Shown in pieces: positions 57,383 to 64,000 of a DNA stretch of 64,000 nt (positions are counted from its first letter, which is position 1; each line of letters opens with the position of its first letter). The stretch comes from Stutzerimonas stutzeri. Lineage in GTDB: Bacteria; Pseudomonadota; Gammaproteobacteria; Pseudomonadales; Pseudomonadaceae. Under the pieces are notes generated by a model that had not been told where the DNA came from, made no database searches, and was given only the letters and a program-made list of their open reading frames with translations. The position numbers and the translations under genes are program-made. The stretch lies in assembly GCF_019090095.1 (NCBI RefSeq), contig NZ_JAGQFP010000002.1:186001-250000 (forward strand), given 5' to 3'.

Positions 57383-57440
57383 GGCGAACATTCCGATGGT
57401 GAATGTGGCCGAGTGTAGGAGCGCCGATTTGGGCAGCTTA

Positions 57441-57452
57441 ATGTACTAGGAC
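57441..57452 (-). promoter_or_regulatory. Candidate EnuR site upstream of eutB
   Basis: On minus this reads GTCCTAGTACAT. It matches GTCCTAGTGCAA at 59022-59033, in the enuR-ehuB intergenic region, in 10 of 12 positions. It lies about 60 bp upstream of the eutB start. Confidence 0.5.
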
Positions 57453-57554
57453 TCTTTTTTTTCGCCCCGTTATCGCGCCGTGCCAGCGGCCCATGGCGCA
57501 CCATTTTGCGGCGCTGTCATCGCCTCGTTGCGCGGCCCAATAACCCCTCGGTGA

Positions 57555-58964
57555 TCAACGCGCGCCCCGAAACTCGTGAATTTCCGGGAACTGCTCGAAG
57601 ACCTCGCGCACGCCCCACAACCCTTCGCGCAAACGCTCGTCATCGCATTCGGCGCCCACGCACAGGCGCATCGCCCGAGGTCGTCGGGTACCCGGCGGCA
57701 GGAAGGGGTCGGGCAGGGTCAATGCGATATCCCGTCGGCGCAATTCATGCTGCAGCGCGTCCAGCTCCCAATGCTCGGGCACGTTGAGCCAGGCGCTGAG
57801 CGACGCCGGATGGCTGCCGCGCACGTACTCGCCCAGCTCGGCGCTCACGGCAGCCTGGCGGGTTGCGATCAGCCGCCGCTGGATACGCACCAGCTCATCG
57901 GCCACACCACCCTCGATCCAGCGCGCGGCGATCTCGCCCAGCAGCGGCGCGGCCATCCAGCTGTTGACCCGCAGAATGCTTTCGGTACGCAGCGCCAGCC
58001 GCCGCGGCATGGCCATGTAACCGATGCGCAACCCGGTGAGCACCGACTTGGTCAGGCTGGTGCAGTAGAACGAGCGTTCGGGCAGGTAATGGCTGATCGG
58101 CAAGGCATCGCGGTGTTCGCCCAACAGCGGTCCGTAGACATCATCCTCGATCACATAGACGCCGTAGCGGCGGGCGATCTCGGCGATCTCGCGGCGGCGC
58201 ACGTCCGGCATCACGGTGCTGGTGGGGTTGTTCAGGTTCGGTGTACAGACCAGGGCCGTCACCCGCTCGTTGCCACACAGGTCCTCGAAATGCTCCGGAT
58301 CGAGGCCGTGGCGGTCGGTCTCTACGCCTTGCAAGGTGAAGCCGAGCACCTGCGCGGTACCGATCACGCCATGGTCGGTACAGTTTTCACAAAGGACCAG
58401 ATCATCCGGCCCCGCCAAGGAGGCGAGGGCGAGAAAGATGGCGTGGGAGGTTCCGTTGGTCAGCAGCAGGTCCTGCAGCTCCACGTTCAACCCCAGACCG
58501 GCGAGCCATTTCACCCCGACCTCGCGATGATGTTCGAACCCGGCGATCGGCCGACAGGCGTGAATCCAGGGCTGCTCATGTTCGGCCGCCAGCTCCTCAC
58601 AGGTCTGCCGCCAGTAACGGTCGTGGCTGTCGGTCCGGACGATGCGCGCGGTGGAGAAATCGAGCAGCGAATTTTCGCCGCGATCGAGCATCGAGCTGGC
58701 GACGCGCTCGCTGATGCGCCGGCTGACGAAGCTGCCGCGGCCCACCTCGCAGCGCACCCACCCCTGGCGCTCCAGCTCCTTGTAGGCATTGGTCACGGTC
58801 TGCACGCTGATATCGAGTTGTTCGGCCAACAACCGTTGCGGCGGCAGGCGCTGACCATCGTGCAGGTTGCCCTGCTCGATGTCGGTTGCGATCGCGGTGA
58901 CCAGCAGCTTGTATTTCGACGCACCGCTGTGGGCAGCGAGCAAGGCCTGTTTCCAGTTGCGCAT
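57555..58964 (-). CDS. enuR: MocR-type regulator EnuR of ectoine use
   Basis: 469 aa: GntR-type winged helix (residues 15-85, LHDGQRLPPQRLLAEQLDISVQTVTNAYKELERQGWV) joined to an aminotransferase-like domain. PLP-Lys306 is conserved in FYCTSLTKSVLTG, with NLNNPTST and IEDDVYG further up. In R. pomeroyi EnuR, PLP-bound lysine senses N-α-acetyl-diaminobutyrate and diaminobutyrate and represses the catabolic genes until they appear. It is divergent from ehuB and upstream of eutB on the same strand. Start ATG at 58964. Confidence 0.9.
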   Translation of the reverse strand: MRNWKQALLAAHSGASKYKLLVTAIATDIEQGNLHDGQRLPPQRLLAEQLDISVQTVTNAYKELERQGWVRCEVGRGSFVSRRISERVASSMLDRGENSLLDFSTARIVRTDSHDRYWRQTCEELAAEHEQPWIHACRPIAGFEHHREVGVKWLAGLGLNVELQDLLLTNGTSHAIFLALASLAGPDDLVLCENCTDHGVIGTAQVLGFTLQGVETDRHGLDPEHFEDLCGNERVTALVCTPNLNNPTSTVMPDVRRREIAEIARRYGVYVIEDDVYGPLLGEHRDALPISHYLPERSFYCTSLTKSVLTGLRIGYMAMPRRLALRTESILRVNSWMAAPLLGEIAARWIEGGVADELVRIQRRLIATRQAAVSAELGEYVRGSHPASLSAWLNVPEHWELDALQHELRRRDIALTLPDPFLPPGTRRPRAMRLCVGAECDDERLREGLWGVREVFEQFPEIHEFRGAR

Positions 58965-59003
58965 GACGATCCACCTTCTGTCGAGGCAACAGGATCAGCC
59001 GAA

Positions 59004-59034
59004 GTGCAGTGTCGTGCAATTGTCCTAGTGCAAT
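59004..59034 (+). promoter_or_regulatory. Direct repeats in the enuR-ehuB intergenic region
   Basis: GTGCAGT (59004-59010), GTGCAAT (59014-59020) and GTGCAAT (59028-59034) occur with 10- and 14-bp spacing, the last within GTCCTAGTGCAAT. MocR regulators such as GabR and PdxR bind direct repeats, so this is a good candidate for EnuR control of ehuBCDA and of enuR. Confidence 0.55.
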
Positions 59035-59210
59035 CCCATCGAGAAAACGGTGTTTGTTATGCTCGGTCGGCGAAACGCGGCGCACGTCCCGAAGAAAAAG
59101 AAGTCCGAAGCCGCGCTGAGGCAGGGAATGCCCTGTCCTGATGCTCATGAAACTGCCCTCCTAATACAGCAGGCTCGCCTGCGAACCATAAAAGCACAGG
59201 AGAATTCACG

Positions 59211-60062
59211 ATGAATCGCGCACGTCCTTTCCGTTTCGGCAAGCTGCTGCTCGCCTCCGCCGCCATGGCCGGCCTCTCGCTCGCCAGCCTGGCCAACGCC
59301 GACACCCTCGACGACATCAAGAAGAGCAACAGCGTCCGTATCGGCTACGCCAACGAAACCCCCTTCGCCTACACCGCCACCGACGGCAGCGTGACGGGCG
59401 AATCGCCCGAAATCGTCGAGAAGATCTTCCAGCGCATGGGCGTCGAGACCATCAAACCCGTCCTCACCGAGTGGGGCTCGCTGATTCCCGGCCTGCGTGC
59501 CGGGCGCTTCGATCTGATCGCCGCCGGCATGTACATCACGCCCGAGCGTTGCAAGCAGGTGATCTTCACCGATCCGCAGTATCAGCTGCCCGATACCCTG
59601 TTGGTCAAAGCGGGTAACCCGAAGAACCTGCACAGCTACGAGGACATCGCCAAGAGCGGCGCCAAGCTGGCCATCATGTCCGGTACGGTCAACCTGGCCT
59701 ATGCACGCGACGGCGGTATCAGCGATGACCAGATCCTGCAGGTCCCGGATACCACCGCACAGCTGCAAGCGGTACGCAGCGGTCGCGCCGATGCGGCGGT
59801 GGGCACTCAGCTGACCATGAAGGGCCTGGCGGAGAAGGGCGGCGACTCGCTCGAAGCGATCAGCGAGTTCAAGGACGATCCGGCGCACACCGGTTATGGC
59901 GCGCTGGCGTTCCGTCCCGAAGACACCGCACTGCGCGACGCCGTGAATGCCGAGCTGAAGAAATGGCTCGGCAGCGAAGAACACCTGAAGACTGTCGAAC
60001 CGTTCGGCTTCGACAAATCCAACATTACCGACAAGACCGCCGCGCAACTCTGCGCCCAGTGA
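59211..60062 (+). CDS. ehuB: Ectoine/hydroxyectoine ABC transporter binding protein EhuB
   Basis: 283 aa. Sec signal MNRARPFRFGKLLLASAAMA... ending ANA-DT, then SBP_bac_3 domain: SVRIGYANETPFAYTATDGSVTGESPEIV at the start of the mature protein. As in EhuB, a compatible-solute cage is likely. Located before ehuC and with AGGAGA upstream of the ATG at 59211. It is first in ehuBCDA, divergent from enuR. Confidence 0.9.
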   Translation: MNRARPFRFGKLLLASAAMAGLSLASLANADTLDDIKKSNSVRIGYANETPFAYTATDGSVTGESPEIVEKIFQRMGVETIKPVLTEWGSLIPGLRAGRFDLIAAGMYITPERCKQVIFTDPQYQLPDTLLVKAGNPKNLHSYEDIAKSGAKLAIMSGTVNLAYARDGGISDDQILQVPDTTAQLQAVRSGRADAAVGTQLTMKGLAEKGGDSLEAISEFKDDPAHTGYGALAFRPEDTALRDAVNAELKKWLGSEEHLKTVEPFGFDKSNITDKTAAQLCAQ

Positions 60063-60141
60063 TCCACGAGCGGGGCGTCGGCCATGATTGGCGCGGCGCT
60101 CCGCCCGTGTGGTTTCGTTCCTGCAAAGAGGCATCGAACCT

Positions 60142-60801
60142 ATGGGCGAACTCCTTCCCCTCATGTTCCAAGGGGCCTGGGTGACACTGCAGATCACCTT
60201 CTGGGCCTCGCTGCTGGCGATCGTCTGCGCCGTGCTCGGCGCCTTGGGCCGCCTGTCACCGTTCGCTCCATTGCGCTGGTTCACCACTGCCTATATCGAG
60301 GTGTTCCGCGGCACCTCGTTGCTGGTCCAGCTGTTCTGGCTGTATTTCGTGCTGCCGATGCCACCGTTCCACGTGGAACTGTCGGCGTTTACGGTCGCCG
60401 TGTGCGGCCTGGGCCTGCATATCGGCGCCTACGGTGCGGAAGTCATGCGCGGCACCATCCGCTCGGTGGCGCGCGGGCAGTACGAGGCCTGCGTTGCACT
60501 GAACATGTCGCCGTTCAAGCGCTTTACCCGGATTATCCTGCCGCAGGCCCTGCTGGCCGCCATTCCGCCGGGCACCAACCTGCTGATCGAGCTGTTGAAG
60601 AACACCTCGCTGGTATCACTGATCACCATTTCCGATCTGGCCTTCCGATCGCGCCAGCTGGATCAGGCGACCTTCATGACGCTGGAGATCTTCGGCCTGG
60701 CGCTGGTGATGTACTTCGTCATGGCGCAGGCGATCAACTTCGGCATGCGCCTGATTGAACGACGCCTCAGCCGCGGCAGGATCAAAGGAGGCATGGCATG
60801 A
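60142..60801 (+). CDS. ehuC: Ectoine/hydroxyectoine ABC transporter permease EhuC
   Basis: 219 aa. HisM/GlnP-type permease with five transmembrane segments, e.g. MFQGAWVTLQITFWASLLAIVCAVLGALG, and an EAA loop GQYEACVALNMSPFKRFTRIILPQAL near residues 112-137. With EhuD it makes the channel. The ATG at 60142 with AAAGAGG upstream is favoured over an in-frame start at 60088. The stop overlaps the ehuD ATG. Confidence 0.9.
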   Translation: MGELLPLMFQGAWVTLQITFWASLLAIVCAVLGALGRLSPFAPLRWFTTAYIEVFRGTSLLVQLFWLYFVLPMPPFHVELSAFTVAVCGLGLHIGAYGAEVMRGTIRSVARGQYEACVALNMSPFKRFTRIILPQALLAAIPPGTNLLIELLKNTSLVSLITISDLAFRSRQLDQATFMTLEIFGLALVMYFVMAQAINFGMRLIERRLSRGRIKGGMA

Positions 60802-61457
60802 ACTTCTTTGATTGGCAGTTCGCCTGGGAAATCCTGCCACAGCTGCTGGAGGCCTCCCTGAAAACGATTGGCATCACCCTTGCCGGCTTTGCCATTGCCG
60901 TCGTGCTTGGCTTGCTGCTGGCGGTCGCCCGGCGCAGCAAGCGCGCCTGGCTGTCCTGGCCGGCCACCGGACTGATCGAATTTATCCGCAGCACACCGCT
61001 GCTGATCCAGGCCTATTTCCTGTTCTACGTCTTCCCGAACTATGGCATCAACCTCAGCGCATTGCAGGCCGGCATCGTTGCCATTGCCGTGCACTACGCT
61101 TGCTACACGGCAGAGGTCTACCGGGCGGGGCTTGATGCGGTGCCACGAGCACAATGGGAGGCCGTCACCGCGCTGAACATGAAGCCGACGACCGCCTACC
61201 GCGATGTCATCCTGCCGCAGGCGCTGCGCCCGATATTGCCGGCACTGGGCAACTACCTGGTGGCCATGCTGAAGGACACCCCGGTGCTTTCGGCGATCAC
61301 CGTTGTCGAAATCATGCAGCAGGCCAAGAACATCGGTTCCGAGAGTTTCCGCTACCTGGAACCGATCACCATGGTCGGCTTGTTTTTCCTGATCCTGAGC
61401 CTGGCTTTGGCCTGGTGTGTCCGCCGTCTCGAAAACCGCTTGGAGCTCGCCCGATGA
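60798..61457 (+). CDS. ehuD: Ectoine/hydroxyectoine ABC transporter permease EhuD
   Basis: 219 aa. Second permease of the same family: SLKTIGITLAGFAIAVVLGLLLAVARRS near 15-42 and EAA loop AQWEAVTALNMKPTTAYRDVILPQALRP near 117-144. ATGA overlap with ehuC upstream and with ehuA downstream shows tight coupling. Confidence 0.9.
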   Translation: MNFFDWQFAWEILPQLLEASLKTIGITLAGFAIAVVLGLLLAVARRSKRAWLSWPATGLIEFIRSTPLLIQAYFLFYVFPNYGINLSALQAGIVAIAVHYACYTAEVYRAGLDAVPRAQWEAVTALNMKPTTAYRDVILPQALRPILPALGNYLVAMLKDTPVLSAITVVEIMQQAKNIGSESFRYLEPITMVGLFFLILSLALAWCVRRLENRLELAR

Positions 61458-62293
61458 ACACGACACCGCATCTCGACGCCAGTCCGAACACGTCCACCAA
61501 CGGTAGCCCAGACGTGGCCGAGCCACTGGTGCGCTTCGACCAGGTCACCAAGCGCTACGGCGACCTCACCGTACTGGATCACCTCGATCTCGAGGTCGCC
61601 AATGGCGAGAAGGTCGCCATCATCGGCCCCAGCGGCTCCGGTAAATCCACGCTGCTTCGCGCCTTGATGACACTGGAAACCATCGACGACGGCGTCATCG
61701 AGGTCGACGGCGAGCCGCTCACCCACATGCCCGCGTCCGATGGCCATCTGATCCCGGCCAGTGGCCGCTACCAGCGCCACGTGCGCGGTAAGGTCGGCAT
61801 GGTGTTCCAGAGCTTCAACCTGTTTCCGCACATGAATGCGCGGCAGAACGTGATGGAGGCCCCGGTGCAGGTACTGGGACTGTCGAAGGACGAAGCCCGC
61901 GAACGCGCCGACGAGCTACTGGCGATGGTCGGGCTGGAGGACAAGCTCGAGCATTACCCGGCGCAACTGTCCGGCGGCCAGCAGCAGCGCGTGGCCATTG
62001 CCCGCGCCATGGCCATGCGCCCGAGGGTGATGCTGTTCGACGAAGTGACCTCGGCGCTGGATCCGGAACTCTGTGGCGAAGTGCTCAACGTGATCCGCCG
62101 CCTGGGCGACGAGCACAACCTGACGATGCTGATGGTCACCCACCAGATGGGCTTCGCCCGCGAATTCGCCGACCGGGTATGCTTCTTCAACGAGGGCCGT
62201 ATCCACGAGCAGGGCACCCCGGACGAACTGTTCGGCAATCCCCAGGAAACGCGCACGCGGGAATTTCTCAGCGCGGTCACCCAGGCCAGCTAG
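61454..62293 (+). CDS. ehuA: Ectoine/hydroxyectoine ABC transporter ATPase EhuA
   Basis: 279 aa. Walker A GPSGSGKST near residues 56-64, Q-loop VFQSFNLFPHM, signature LSGGQQQRVAIARA and Walker B VMLFDEVTSALDP, with H-loop VTHQMGFAREFAD. Polar amino-acid type ABC ATPase. An N-terminal 25-residue Thr/Ser/Asn-rich extension is unusual. The ATG at 61454 overlaps the ehuD stop. Confidence 0.92.
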   Translation: MNTTPHLDASPNTSTNGSPDVAEPLVRFDQVTKRYGDLTVLDHLDLEVANGEKVAIIGPSGSGKSTLLRALMTLETIDDGVIEVDGEPLTHMPASDGHLIPASGRYQRHVRGKVGMVFQSFNLFPHMNARQNVMEAPVQVLGLSKDEARERADELLAMVGLEDKLEHYPAQLSGGQQQRVAIARAMAMRPRVMLFDEVTSALDPELCGEVLNVIRRLGDEHNLTMLMVTHQMGFAREFADRVCFFNEGRIHEQGTPDELFGNPQETRTREFLSAVTQAS

Positions 62294-62362
62294 CCGTCGG
62301 CGGCAGGGGTCGGTCCGCGTCATCGCACTGACCATTGCCGCACGCGCGGCCGAGAGGACGTC

Positions 62363-62680
62363 ATGCTCGAATCGCTGGAAAAGATGCTTGCCAAAGGCAT
62401 GGACAATCCCATGCTGCGCTTTGGTCTCGGCAAAGGTTATCTGGATGCGGGCGACCCCGCGCAAGCCGCCACGCACCTGCAGCGCTGCGTCGAGCAGGAT
62501 CCCAAATATTCAGCCGCCTGGAAACTGCTGGGCAAGGCGTTGCAGGCCAACGGCGACCTCGCAGGCGCACGTCGCGCCTGGGAGCAGGGCCTGGTCGCGG
62601 CGCAGGCGCATGGCGACAAACAGGCGGAAAAGGAGATGACGGTGTTCCTGCGCAAACTGGACAAGCAGGTCACGCCCTGA
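62363..62680 (+). CDS. TPR-repeat protein (PA0015-like)
   Basis: 105 aa. MLESLEKMLAKGMDNPMLRFGLGKGYL followed by TPR-like helices (AATHLQRCVEQDPKYSAAWKLLGKALQANGDLAGARRAWEQGL). It lies next to trkA in P. aeruginosa as I recall; here the ectoine island separates them. Soluble, unknown partner. Ribosome site GAGAGGA at 62351-62357. Confidence 0.85.
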   Translation: MLESLEKMLAKGMDNPMLRFGLGKGYLDAGDPAQAATHLQRCVEQDPKYSAAWKLLGKALQANGDLAGARRAWEQGLVAAQAHGDKQAEKEMTVFLRKLDKQVTP

Positions 62681-62841
62681 CGGGAGCGCCGCCCTCAGCG
62701 AGGCAGGCGCCGGGGCAGGCCGGATCACTCAGCTCCGTGCCTGCCGCGCCCCGAATCGCCGCCAGCAGTCTTTCCGCAAGCGCGTCGTAATTGCCGTCGA
62801 GATAGTGCCGAGCCGCCCGGCGACGCCCGAGCCCCGCTCGG

Positions 62842-63114
62842 TCAGTCACTGTCGACGAACCGAAGCCCGGCGCCCTCGGCATCGACCCGCATGACTTCCA
62901 TCGCCAGTTCCGGCGCGGGAATCGGCAGGTCCTGCACCTGGCCATGGACGATCGTGCCCGGTTGCAGGTCGGTCAGCTGCGGGTGCCGGACGTAAACGCC
63001 GCCGTCCGACAGATCCCTGGTGTGGGCGAAGACTTCGCCAAATGATGCGTGGCTGATCCGAATGCGGCATTTCATCGGTGCACGGGGGTGCTGGCGCTGG
63101 TTTGGGCTTCCCAT
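62842..63114 (-). CDS. PilZ-domain protein
   Basis: 90 aa, little more than a PilZ domain. The c-di-GMP motif is RQHPRAPMKC (R-x-x-x-R, residues 7-11) together with DLSDGGVYV (D/N-x-S-x-x-G, residues 34-42). So it probably binds cyclic di-GMP as a single-domain adaptor. Encoded in the same place as PA0012 in P. aeruginosa. Start ATG at 63114. Confidence 0.88.
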   Translation of the reverse strand: MGSPNQRQHPRAPMKCRIRISHASFGEVFAHTRDLSDGGVYVRHPQLTDLQPGTIVHGQVQDLPIPAPELAMEVMRVDAEGAGLRFVDSD

Positions 63115-63144
63115 GGTTTCCCTGTCGTGGTTCGTTGGCTTTCG

Positions 63145-64000
63145 TCAGTACCAGCGGCTCTCGCCTGCCGGCCGCTTCTTGAAGCGCTTCATCGTCCACA
63201 TGTACTGGCTCGGCCAGGTACGCACATAGCGTTCGATGACCCCGCTCATGGCCGCCACCGCGACCTCGACATCCTCGTCGTACATGGCCGGCGGTGCCGC
63301 TTCGAGGATGACTTTGTAGCCCGAACCGTCGGGCAAGCGCAACGCATGGAGAAACACCCCAACCGCTTTGCCGCCGGTAAGCATGCCGGGCACGAACTTA
63401 CTGGTCAGCGCCTGAGTAGCCAGGAAGGGCACGAATACTCCAGCGCCTTCGCTGGGTTCCGGGTCGGCCGGGATGCCCACGGCACCGCCTTTGCGGACTT
63501 CCTTGATGACACTGATGATGCCCTCACGGGTCGAAGGAGCCACCTTGTTGCCCAGTTGCACACGCTGGCGCTGCAGCAGGTCGTCGACGGCCTTGAGCTT
63601 CGGTGGCCGGTAGAAAATGATCGGTTTGCATTGCGCACAGTAGAAGTGGTTGAGCACTTCCCAATTGCCCAGGTGGCTGGTGATGCCGACCACGCCCTTG
63701 CCGGACGCCAGCGCCTGTTCGAGCACCTCCAGTCCCTCGACCTGCTTGACCAGGCGCAAGGTCTTGTCCGCCGGCCAGATCCAGGCACAGGCGCTTTCGG
63801 TGAAGGTCTTGCCGATCTGTTGCAGGCTCTCTCGCAGCAACCGTTCCCGCTCGGCGTTCTCGAGCTCGGGGAAGCATTTGCCCAGATTAATGCGGGCGAC
63901 ATCGCGGGAACGGTTGGGCAGTTTCCACATCAGCCAGCCGATAACGCTGCCCATTCCCTGTACCGCGCGCCAGGGCAAGAGGGCGAACAAACGCAGGAAG
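63145..64000 (-). CDS. Lipid A acyltransferase, LpxL/HtrB family (5' end outside window)
   Basis: 285 codons of the 3' part are in the window and the frame is open to its edge, so the N-terminus (about 10-20 residues with the membrane anchor) is missing. The catalytic H-x4-D/E motif is HLGNWE near the centre, followed by VGIPADPEPSEGAGVFVPFL, with the family's G-I-P-x-D-x-x. It transfers a secondary acyl chain to lipid A at the inner membrane. This is the PA0011-type gene. Confidence 0.9.
   Translation of the reverse strand, partial: FLRLFALLPWRAVQGMGSVIGWLMWKLPNRSRDVARINLGKCFPELENAERERLLRESLQQIGKTFTESACAWIWPADKTLRLVKQVEGLEVLEQALASGKGVVGITSHLGNWEVLNHFYCAQCKPIIFYRPPKLKAVDDLLQRQRVQLGNKVAPSTREGIISVIKEVRKGGAVGIPADPEPSEGAGVFVPFLATQALTSKFVPGMLTGGKAVGVFLHALRLPDGSGYKVILEAAPPAMYDEDVEVAVAAMSGVIERYVRTWPSQYMWTMKRFKKRPAGESRWY

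Noticed and set aside
57576..59141. 521-aa plus-strand open frame
   Set aside because: Antisense shadow of enuR, which has clear GntR and aminotransferase motifs.
48397..62362. Integrase- or tRNA-bordered genomic island for the ectoine genes
   Set aside because: No tRNA, integrase or flanking direct repeats were seen at either border; only the break in gene order supports insertion.

Overview
The window is high-GC chromosomal DNA of a Pseudomonas, most likely the Stutzerimonas (P. stutzeri) group. Three things point there. The trehalose synthase at 33390-35459 has the 689-residue size and sequence character of the enzyme known from P. stutzeri. The block aroE-hemF-qor-tsaC-dprA-lysM-def-fmt-rsmB-trkA (37960-48396), followed after an interruption by TPR-PilZ-lipid A acyltransferase genes (62363-64000), is the oriC-proximal gene order of P. 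aeruginosa (about PA0025 to PA0011) as I remember it. The attC sites are of the kind seen in P. stutzeri integrons.

Layout. 67-5219: a YghU-type GST, a stress protein, a DUF4126 protein and a ktrAB potassium system, with REP-like repeats between them. 5492-15485: mostly single housekeeping or unknown genes (YdgA, a putative zinc protease, a NadR-like kinase, an ABC exporter, a TetR/MFS pair, PnuC, DUF1993, patatin). 15546-21515: a complete ribose operon rbsBACRKD with a perfect LacI-type operator. 21578-27418: an AT-richer block with an integron cassette array of seven minus-strand cassettes and six attC sites but no integrase (a CALIN), flanked by two other low-GC genes. 27419-37952: an orphan choline/betaine-type binding protein, a hybrid histidine kinase, small stress-type proteins, a quinone oxidoreductase, treS and pbpG. 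37960-48396: the conserved oriC-proximal block, carrying two copies of a 140 bp palindromic MITE-like element, each placed inside the loop of an intrinsic terminator. 48413-62293: an ectoine/hydroxyectoine uptake and degradation island (doeD, doeC, yhhQ, asnC, doeB, doeA, eutC, eutB and enuR on minus; ehuBCDA on plus), interrupting the conserved order. 62363-64000: the rest of that conserved block, running off the window.

How the genes work together. The Ehu ABC transporter imports ectoine or hydroxyectoine. EutB/EutC act on the hydroxylated compound. DoeA opens the ring, DoeB deacetylates, and DoeD and DoeC carry diaminobutyrate through aspartate semialdehyde to aspartate. EnuR and an AsnC/Lrp protein regulate this. 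A yhhQ gene behind a 34-nt preQ1-I riboswitch candidate sits inside this run but belongs to queuosine salvage. KtrAB, TrkA, TreS, the betaine-type binding protein and the ectoine genes give the window a strong osmoadaptation flavour.

The observations I would follow first are the MITE-in-terminator pair, the integrase-less cassette array with its nucleotidyl-cyclase-like gene, the preQ1 riboswitch inside the ectoine cluster, and the shared candidate EnuR motif. No tRNA, rRNA, CRISPR array or intact insertion sequence was seen.
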